This document shows, one piece after another, positions 1 to 4,939 of a stretch of 6,149 nt of DNA. Below the pieces are notes generated by a model. It ran no database searches and was not told where the DNA came from. It saw only the letters and a program-made list of their open reading frames with translations. The translations under genes and the position numbers were made by a program. Each line of letters opens with the position of its first letter. Positions within the stretch are counted from its first letter, which is position 1. The DNA is from WHTF01 sp964482425 (GTDB lineage: Bacteria; Desulfobacterota; Binatia; UBA9968), in assembly GCA_964482425.1 (NCBI GenBank), contig CAYZXN010000387.1:1-6149 (forward strand), written 5' to 3'.

Positions 1-188
1 CTGGTCGCTGAACTCCTGTCATCTCTTGCCCTGTATGACGCTCTTCTGTGTATTTTCGCCCAACTCCATGGATTAAGGCCACAGAGGCATAATCATTGCT
101 GCAATTGTTACACGCGGTATTGGTGAGGCCTCATGAGAAGGCCAGTCCATGTCGCGGCCGGTAGAAGTAGCTCAGAAAAATTCGAAGT

Positions 189-217
189 TTGACAAATTTG
201 TTTGTGAGTACTTACCG
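189..217 (+). promoter_or_regulatory. Candidate sigma70-type promoter with palindromic operator-like site
   Basis: A perfect -35 hexamer TTGACA lies at 189-194. At 17 bases spacing the -10 position reads TTACCG (212-217), a poor match to TATAAT, so the promoter would be weak or activator-dependent. ACAAATTTGT (192-201) is a perfect 10-bp palindrome overlapping the -35, the usual place for a repressor or activator dimer. It is about 90 bases before the start codon at 309. The -35 and palindrome are seen directly; the function is inferred. Confidence 0.3.
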
Positions 218-240
218 CAAAAGCCGATGCCAAGGAAACA

Positions 241-264
241 GAGGATCCATCAGGGGTCCTCTTT
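241..264 (+). other. Small hairpin in the leader of the first gene
   Basis: GAGGATCC (241-248) pairs with GGGTCCTC (254-261), eight pairs including one T-G wobble, around a 5-base loop. It is followed by only three T, so it is a poor intrinsic terminator. It would sit in the 5' untranslated region if transcription starts near 220, and could be a leader structure or the remnant end of an upstream unit. Confidence 0.3.
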
Positions 265-297
265 CGCCACCGCTAACCTAGTATTTTGAAACAAACC

Positions 298-303
298 GGA
301 AGA
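298..303 (+). promoter_or_regulatory. Ribosome binding site GGAAGA for the first gene
   Basis: GGAAGA lies five bases before the ATG at 309. The reading frame is closed by TAG at 279-281, so 309 is the only ATG available near the 5' end, and this site supports it. Confidence 0.65.
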
Positions 304-308
304 CGAAT

Positions 309-2501
309 ATGATCATCGGCAAGGAAACAGCCATTGGTCCATCCCTGCGGGTGCTCCGTCATTTCACGGAACGCAAACGCTGCTGTCAGATAAAATTCGA
401 CAGTGGCGAGCGAGCGATTGTATTGCTAGCCGGTATGCCAGCGCCCTCCGTCGAGCTCGTACGTCTGGTTTTAGGTGGCGTTATCCCGTGGCAAACAGTC
501 TGGGAGTACAATCCAACGAGGGCTGGAGGTTACGGCGATTATATCCAAAAGGTAAAGGCCATGTTTTCAGCGCCAACAGCTGATGATTTCCTGCACCACA
601 TGCGCGACGCTTTACTCCCGTGTCGATCTATCAAGGATGCCCGCATGCTGCTCTTGGAGCGAGAACGGCTAGCAGATAGCTCGACGATTGAGACCGTCGA
701 TGGGTTCATGAGACACGAGCTGGGATCAGTCCCGAGTGACGATGATTGGGAGTTAGGAACTCCTGCCCCTCAGAATGGCTCTCCCAAAAGAGCCGAGATC
801 TCAGCGATCCCCGATCGGTATCGAATCAAGAAAGTCGCCCAGGGAAGGGTCCTGACGTGTGTGGAAGCGCCTACCGTGACGGTCCGCGCCGTCCGCGGAG
901 CACCGATATCTGCCAAGCAGGCTCGCAGGTCGTCAGGAGCCATTTTTCTAGATGGCGCAGCGGAGGGCGACCCGTTCGTTGACGTTAAGAAAGATGTCTA
1001 CAACCTTGACCACCCTGAGGGCTGCATCCGATCCTTGGCCACCTGCGAACAGGCTATAATCTTGGTTCGCAAGGATCTCGACCTGCGAAAGCGCGACTGG
1101 ATGGTTTTGGCAAATGATCCCGACCTCGACACGATTCTTGCCGTCTGGATACTCCTAAACCATCTCCGTCTCAGAGGTGACTCTGAAGTTCGTGCCAAGA
1201 TCATGCCACTACTGCGCCTCGAAGGTATTCTCGACGTGCACGGTCGTGATCTGCAAGATCTAGCTGCACTTGCGCCGGACTTGTTCCAATCAACCTCGGC
1301 AATGTTGAAAAGTTTACGGCAGCAGGACAACGTGCTCAGCTGCAACGAAAACTCATCGGAAATCGATCTTCTGGAATACATTGCCGACCGACTGCGTGCG
1401 GTCGACGAACTGATCTATTTGCCGGAGGATTTTGCGGGGACGCACGAAATTGATGAACTGGCGCGAGCGGAAATCGCAAACGGGTCCGTTGCCGTTGCCT
1501 GCCGTTCGGACGCTGGTATGGATGAAGTCGAACGGCAGCTTCAAACGGTTTACGGCGAGCGGCTGGGAGTACTGGTATTTGAAACCGCTCCGTCCACCTA
1601 CCGGATGCGTCACGTAGGTCGGATGCTTCCAGCAACGCTTGAGCAAGCATATGAACGCCTGAATCTCTTGGACCCGGCGGTGAGAGGTGGCTCCCAAAAC
1701 CGATGGGGCGGCTCCGCAGAGATCGGCAATTCTCCGCGGAAGACTGGGACGGGTCTGGTCCCGAGTCAGATTGTCGAGGCGATCCGGGAGGCTTTTCGAG
1801 GACCGAGTCTTGCCGATGTCGTTTCCGAAATACCCCGCGCAGTGTTCCTAGCTGTAGCTGCATCGTTGCCTGCGCTGGCGCTGATTTTTGGCGGCGACCT
1901 GCTCCGCGATCGCGGGTTCATAGCGGGAAAACAGGTGCTTTTGTCTGCCGTAGTTTTCACCGTCACAGTGGGCGTTCTTTTTTGGTTGAAAGCGCGCAGG
2001 GTTCCGGGACTTTACGGTTGGCGAGCACCAACCGGTTTTGGCTGGTTGACCGTGTTCCCCGCTGCAATTATCGGGGCTGCGATGGGCGGGGTCTGGGCCC
2101 CCGGATCGCTCGGCTATCGCATGGGACCCCCCAACCAGTACGAATTCACCGCCTCCGCTGCTCTCCTCCTTCCTGTCGCAGCCGAGCTGTTTTTTCGAGG
2201 TGTGATTCTCGGAAATCTTGCGGCGCGCTTGCCGTTACAAAAAAGTAGTGGCGCGTGGTGGGGTTCCTGGCCTACTTTACTCTCGAGTGTACTGTATGCC
2301 GCGGCTTCTCTTTTTCTGTTCCTGAGTTTCTCAAACGGCCAGATCATATTGAGTCAATGTTTTGTCATTGTCGCTGGCGCCCTCACTTTCGCCGTGGCAT
2401 CCGGGAAAGTACGAGAGAGTTCGGAGAGTATCCTTCCTTCGGTCCTACTCCATTGGCTGTGTGCGGCGGCATTATTAGTCTCCGGTAATGTTCTGTTCTG
2501 A
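309..2501 (+). CDS. DHH-like domain fused to a degenerate CPBP/Abi intramembrane protease domain
   Basis: A 730-residue protein with no gene name I recognise. Residues 1-500 are soluble. Within them, YNLDHPEG (231-238), the acidic NDPDLDTI (269-276), ILDVHG (307-312) and the Gly-rich RWGGSAEIGNSPRKTG (465-480) recall the DHH signature, the DxD metal site and the GGHxxAAG-like end of DHH phosphoesterases. DHP replaces DHH and the motif order is unusual, so this is a tentative match. Residues 510-728 form about seven hydrophobic segments (roughly 511-528, 543-560, 577-596, 613-638, 655-674, 678-697, 708-727). AELFFRG (625-631) matches CPBP motif 1 (EExxxR) with its first Glu replaced by Ala. 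Motif 2 (FxxxH) corresponds to YAAAS (663-667), without His. Motif 3 (HxxxN) is HWLCA (715-719), without Asn. The reading frame is intact, so the gene is not decayed; a signalling or binding role for a pseudoprotease is inferred. The start at 309 has a good ribosome site. The next gene begins about 350 bases downstream on the same strand. Confidence 0.92.
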   Translation: MIIGKETAIGPSLRVLRHFTERKRCCQIKFDSGERAIVLLAGMPAPSVELVRLVLGGVIPWQTVWEYNPTRAGGYGDYIQKVKAMFSAPTADDFLHHMRDALLPCRSIKDARMLLLERERLADSSTIETVDGFMRHELGSVPSDDDWELGTPAPQNGSPKRAEISAIPDRYRIKKVAQGRVLTCVEAPTVTVRAVRGAPISAKQARRSSGAIFLDGAAEGDPFVDVKKDVYNLDHPEGCIRSLATCEQAIILVRKDLDLRKRDWMVLANDPDLDTILAVWILLNHLRLRGDSEVRAKIMPLLRLEGILDVHGRDLQDLAALAPDLFQSTSAMLKSLRQQDNVLSCNENSSEIDLLEYIADRLRAVDELIYLPEDFAGTHEIDELARAEIANGSVAVACRSDAGMDEVERQLQTVYGERLGVLVFETAPSTYRMRHVGRMLPATLEQAYERLNLLDPAVRGGSQNRWGGSAEIGNSPRKTGTGLVPSQIVEAIREAFRGPSLADVVSEIPRAVFLAVAASLPALALIFGGDLLRDRGFIAGKQVLLSAVVFTVTVGVLFWLKARRVPGLYGWRAPTGFGWLTVFPAAIIGAAMGGVWAPGSLGYRMGPPNQYEFTASAALLLPVAAELFFRGVILGNLAARLPLQKSSGAWWGSWPTLLSSVLYAAASLFLFLSFSNGQIILSQCFVIVAGALTFAVASGKVRESSESILPSVLLHWLCAAALLVSGNVLF

Positions 2502-2533
2502 CCGAGCCGCACCGTAGTGATTGCCGCGGTCAG
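2498..2533 (+). terminator. Weak hairpin at the end of the first gene
   Basis: CTGACCG (2498-2504, overlapping the stop codon at 2499-2501) pairs perfectly with CGGTCAG (2527-2533) across a 22-base loop. Only three T follow, so it would be inefficient as an intrinsic terminator and may only protect a 3' end. Confidence 0.22.
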
Positions 2534-2559
2534 TTTCCACTGCAAAAAATAGTAACGGT

Positions 2560-2619
2560 AGGACTGTTGAGGGCAAGCGCTCAGCATAAGCGCACCTGGA
2601 AACGAAAAAAGCCAGTCCT
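2560..2619. repeat. Nested inverted repeat in the intergenic region
   Basis: AGGACTG (2560-2566) and CAGTCCT (2613-2619) are perfect 7-bp inverted copies. Inside them GCGCT (2577-2581) and AGCGC (2589-2593) form a second hairpin with a 7-base loop, and AAGCGC also occurs twice as a direct repeat. The arrangement could fold as a long stem with an inner hairpin in RNA. No T-run follows, so it is not an intrinsic terminator. Function unknown. Confidence 0.4.
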
Positions 2620-2638
2620 TATAAAACGCTGCTCAGAA

Positions 2639-2666
2639 TTGTTCCAATGGACAATCTTCGTAGTAT
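2639..2666 (+). promoter_or_regulatory. Weak candidate promoter for the second gene
   Basis: TTGTTC (2639-2644) and TAGTAT (2661-2666) are separated by 16 bases. Each is a partial match to the sigma70 consensus. The site lies about 185 bases before the proposed start at 2852. Hexamers of this quality are common by chance, so it is listed only as the best candidate found in this gap. Confidence 0.18.
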
Positions 2667-2851
2667 CTAACCACTCTCCGTGTGATTCTCTCATTTGATC
2701 TGAAGACGAAACCGCTTTGAAAAACGCATCTTCTGTTGCTAAGCCCAACGCTGGCACAGATCGTGCGGAAAATTTCGCTGCTAAGCTGGGATTCTGAAGC
2801 GACAGCCAGCGCAAGATTCTAAGAAAAAGCTGGTGGACAAGAACTGACAAT

Positions 2852-4396
2852 TTGGCTTGGCCGCGACGGGTAACAATCCTGCGCCAACATCGATCAAAGA
2901 AACGTCGATTCCGAGTGGAATCGCATTCGCAAGCCCAAGTCCCGGCCGCTGCAAGGACACCGGCGCCAACGTGCGACGTGAAAGAGGCATCTCCTCCTGG
3001 GATATGCTCAATATGTGGCGTAGGCTTGGAACGCACTGCCGATGACTGTCCGAAATGTGGGGCCGGGGTGGCTGAACCAGCAGTCGGAGCGCCACATATA
3101 GAGAAACGGTCCTTCAAGCCGTATGCGAATATCGGCTCTCCAAGAGACAAAGAGCTCTACGAAACGCTCTGTCGAGCCCTCCCTGAAACGGATCCAGGCG
3201 AAAGACCCTGGTGTGGTATCGGGCTTGAAGTGGGTCTGCTTGCGGTATCTCCAACAAACATAACAGTAGCGGCCATTGGCGGGGTGAATGGAGTCCAACA
3301 AGCCGTTGTTCATGTGCCGCAGAATTGGCGAGAACCGTGGTATGTGGAAACCGCTGAGGGCGCGAGACATCAGACACCGGACAATCCATGCGCCCAGGCC
3401 GAACGGGCGATCTCTACTATCAAGCATAGTCTCGATTCTTTTCTCAGGACCGGTGACCCGCTAACATTCCCGTGCATAAAGTACCTGATCCTATTCCCCG
3501 ATGGATACACATTTGCGGGACCAACGGAATTTTCCATACTCGAGCGCAACGACGTGTTGACGTTACGCCTAAAAAACTTTCGTGAGTTAGCCGAGGCGAT
3601 CGTGGAGCCAAGTCCGCAGCAAAGGCTGGATTCCCGAAAGTACAGGGCGTGGATCGAAAGCAGTGTCTTGAGGAAGAGCGACGAATCTATCGTCGGGACG
3701 TGGCTTGATCCGGCCTTCGACAAGGTTGAAACAGAACCGGCTAAGAGGCAGCGCTGGTGGTTACGCCACCAGGAGGTAGCGGTAGAAAAAGAAGAAGTCC
3801 TTTCGTCGGTCCATTTGCAGACGATGCCGATTCAGCAGAAATTCAAGTGGCGTCAATCAAAATTAACCCTGACGGTCATCACGGGTATCATCATTGTGAT
3901 GATGTGGTTGTGGTTATACGAGGCTACTAAACCACCAACTTCAGTTTCCCGTTCCAATACGCCTTTATCACATTCCCGCCCGGAGAATAGTATAAATGCA
4001 GCTGAAGTTCTTCAACCTGGTATACCTCAGGATAGGCTTTCGGCACCGGAACACCAGAAACCAGAAATTGTACCTGCTACGGGAGTCGGAAGATCGAGCG
4101 AAAAGCAAAAGCCGGAAGTAAAGGAAAAGAATCGAATGAGCGAGAGCGCGGGGAAACCACGCGACCCGGCTCAAGGTGCTGAGGATTTCGAGCTCAAGGG
4201 GCGAAAGATAGAGCTTCAGATCCACCAAGCCATTCGTCGTCGCGCGATAAGCGGTGTAACGGTTCACTTTGCCGGCGAAACGGCCCACCTCGACGGCCGA
4301 GTCGACACGGAAAGCCAAAAATTTGCTGCCGAAAAGGCTGCGCGGAGCGTTCCAGGGGTTAGGGAAGTCCGCAGCTCGATCGATGTAAATTTTTGA
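2852..4396 (+). CDS. Zinc-ribbon, NERD-like, single-membrane-segment, BON-domain protein
   Basis: A 514-residue protein if started at TTG 2852. Residues 52-69 have two CxxC pairs (C52, C55, C66, C69) in the compact CxxCG...CPKCG form of a zinc ribbon. Residues about 95-265 resemble NERD nuclease-related domains: LEVGLLAVSP (125-134), a Gly-Gly turn (143-144), an NP-x-x-Q motif (N178, P179, Q182) and a strand YLILFPDG (211-218). The Asp and the Glu-x-Lys expected of an active NERD site appear as G128 and A140/I142, so nuclease activity is doubtful. Residues 337-356 form one hydrophobic segment preceded by FKWRQSK, suggesting cytoplasmic N-terminus and outward C-terminus. A polar Pro/Lys/Ser-rich linker (360-445) leads to a BON domain (447-514; GVTVHF at 468-473, LDGRV at 480-484, PGVREV at 501-506), a fold tied to the envelope. 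The start is uncertain: there is no ATG before residue 325, TTG 2852 has no clear ribosome site, and GTG 2915 and GTG 2978 are alternatives. Zinc ribbon and BON calls are firm; NERD is moderate. Confidence 0.85.
   Translation: MAWPRRVTILRQHRSKKRRFRVESHSQAQVPAAARTPAPTCDVKEASPPGICSICGVGLERTADDCPKCGAGVAEPAVGAPHIEKRSFKPYANIGSPRDKELYETLCRALPETDPGERPWCGIGLEVGLLAVSPTNITVAAIGGVNGVQQAVVHVPQNWREPWYVETAEGARHQTPDNPCAQAERAISTIKHSLDSFLRTGDPLTFPCIKYLILFPDGYTFAGPTEFSILERNDVLTLRLKNFRELAEAIVEPSPQQRLDSRKYRAWIESSVLRKSDESIVGTWLDPAFDKVETEPAKRQRWWLRHQEVAVEKEEVLSSVHLQTMPIQQKFKWRQSKLTLTVITGIIIVMMWLWLYEATKPPTSVSRSNTPLSHSRPENSINAAEVLQPGIPQDRLSAPEHQKPEIVPATGVGRSSEKQKPEVKEKNRMSESAGKPRDPAQGAEDFELKGRKIELQIHQAIRRRAISGVTVHFAGETAHLDGRVDTESQKFAAEKAARSVPGVREVRSSIDVNF
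2906..2923 (+). promoter_or_regulatory. Perfect hairpin at the 5' end of the second gene
   Basis: CGATTCC (2906-2912) and GGAATCG (2917-2923) form a 7-bp perfect stem with a GAGT tetraloop. The alternative start codon GTG 2915 begins in the loop and ends in the stem. If translation starts here or downstream, the hairpin could limit ribosome access; if it starts at 2852 it is just coding sequence. Structure is visible; role is inferred. Confidence 0.3.
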
Positions 4397-4503
4397 TTCT
4401 CTGGAAACGGCTCGCTTATGTTCATAGCAGGACTCGCCGATCGGGTGCAGCAAGTCGCCGTTATTCTTATAACGGACCAAACCACCACGAGATCCCTGTC
4501 CAG

Positions 4504-4759
4504 GTGATCAAGCTCGGCACGGTCGGCGTTCGTGCAGCTTCGACGCGACCTTCGAGCGCCAACCCTCGTAGGTTTAGATTCAAGCCAAGGGTAGAGTCGA
4601 CCCCGGATTGGAAGGCAAGGTCGTACAGCTAAGGTGAGCCGGTGTGATCAGCGTGATAACAGACCTATATTGTGTTCTGCCGGAAGCTTTTTGCCAACCT
4701 TGATTGAAGTGAAATCCGAAGCACTAAATCCGAAGCTCTATACAAAACCAAGTGATCAC
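4504..4759. repeat. Three dispersed GTGATCA words
   Basis: GTGATCA occurs at 4504-4510, 4644-4650 and 4752-4758; the last extends to the perfect palindrome GTGATCAC (4752-4759). The middle copy sits in TGTGATCAGCGTGATAACA, which begins like a CRP/FNR half-site but lacks a matching TCACA half. The recurrence could mark a regulator's sites or be chance. Confidence 0.25.
4712..4739. repeat. 14-bp direct tandem repeat, two copies
   Basis: AAATCCGAAGCACT (4712-4725) is followed without a gap by AAATCCGAAGCTCT (4726-4739), one mismatch. It is non-coding as far as can be seen. It could be a recent slippage duplication or a pair of protein-binding sites spaced 1.3 helical turns apart. Confidence 0.75.
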
Positions 4760-4807
4760 GTCGCGTAAAGCGGCCGAGTAAGAAGCATGTAGCATCAAAA
4801 TTGCTCC

Positions 4808-4837
4808 TTGACGGCGGCGCTCCAATTAAACTAAAGA
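4808..4837 (+). promoter_or_regulatory. Candidate promoter ahead of the possible small RNA
   Basis: TTGACG (4808-4813) matches five of six -35 bases; 18 bases later TAAAGA (4832-4837) is a weak -10 in an A/T-rich patch. Transcription would begin near 4844 and meet the terminator at 4901-4934 about 80 to 90 bases later. Confidence 0.3.
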
Positions 4838-4840
4838 TAG

Positions 4841-4934
4841 TCCAACCATTCGAACAGATTTGCAGACTGGTGGATCCCCGTCACGTCACGCATCAAGAAA
4901 CCCGGACTGGGATTCCCAGCCGGGTTTTTCTTTT
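4841..4934 (+). ncRNA. Possible small RNA or terminated leader
   Basis: A strong intrinsic terminator stands over 500 bases after the last stop codon with no gene between, so it probably ends some short transcript. Just before it, TCCAACCA (4841-4848) can pair with TGGTGGA (4868-4874) with one bulged A and a 19-base loop, then a short linker containing CGTCACGTCACG (4879-4890) leads to the terminator hairpin. With the promoter candidate at 4808 this outlines an RNA of about 90 bases. It could be a free small RNA or a terminated leader (attenuator) for the GAF gene. I recognise no known RNA family. Confidence 0.3.
4895..4934 (+). terminator. Strong intrinsic terminator, possibly bidirectional
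   Basis: CCCGG-A-CTGGG (4901-4911) pairs with CCCAG-CCGGG (4915-4924) around an ATT loop: ten G/C-rich pairs with one bulged A, followed by TTTTTCTTTT (4925-4934). AAGAAA (4895-4900) lies before the stem, so the reverse strand also has a T-rich tail. The T-run ends five bases before the ATG at 4940. Confidence 0.88.
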
Positions 4935-4939
4935 GCAGG

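Larger units (their letters stand above)
1..308. other. Leader region upstream of the first gene, no supportable gene
   Basis: No gene is recognised here. One plus-strand frame is open from the left edge to a TGA at 124-126 (41 codons), but its Cys/His-rich translation resembles no family I know and that length is expected by chance. A minus-strand frame is also open from 131 to the edge, without support. Small symmetric elements are visible: CTCATGAG (130-137) lies between GGCCT (127-131) and AGGCC (139-143), and the two elements at 189-217 and 241-264 are listed separately. The region most likely holds the promoter of the gene at 309. Confidence 0.6.
2502..2851. other. 350-base intergenic region, structured, no supportable gene
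   Basis: No plus-strand frame gives a convincing protein; the frame of the following gene is closed by TGA at 2795-2797. The region carries the inverted repeats at 2498-2533 and 2560-2619 and a weak promoter candidate at 2639-2666. A minus-strand frame crossing this region and the start of the next gene (2581-3150) looks like a shadow. The region may simply hold the promoter and leader of the gene at 2852. Confidence 0.5.
4397..4939. other. 543-base intergenic region with repeats, possible small RNA and terminator
   Basis: No convincing gene lies here. A 79-codon plus-strand frame starting with TTG at 4393, overlapping the stop of the preceding gene, encodes an Arg/Ser-rich product without recognisable features and is judged spurious. 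A bulged inverted repeat at 4521-4528 / 4544-4550 (GGTCGGCG / CGCGACC) lacks a T-run and is not a terminator. The other contents (14-bp tandem repeat, GTGATCA words, promoter candidate, small RNA candidate, terminator) are listed separately. Confidence 0.55.

Noticed and set aside
1..126. Possible 3' end of a gene entering from the left edge
   Set aside because: The open 41-codon frame has an unconvincing Cys/His-rich end and that length is not unusual by chance.
1703..2248. 181-codon plus-strand frame inside the first gene
   Set aside because: Arg/Ser/Cys-rich out-of-frame reading of the membrane domain; a shadow.
2581..3150. 189-codon open frame on the minus strand across the intergenic region and the start of the second gene
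   Set aside because: About half of it is the complement of the zinc-ribbon coding region; the remainder shows no domain. The zinc ribbon frame is far better supported.
4393..4632. 79-codon plus-strand frame overlapping the stop of the second gene (TTGA overlap)
   Set aside because: The overlap resembles translational coupling, but it starts with TTG and the product is Arg/Ser-rich with no recognisable feature; codon pattern looks non-coding.
4643..4662. CRP/FNR-like site
   Set aside because: TGTGA is present but the opposite half-site TCACA is not; only the GTGATCA word recurrence is kept.
4841..4890. tRNA-like TTCGAAC at 4849-4855
   Set aside because: No flanking T-stem or acceptor pairing could be found on either strand, so no tRNA.
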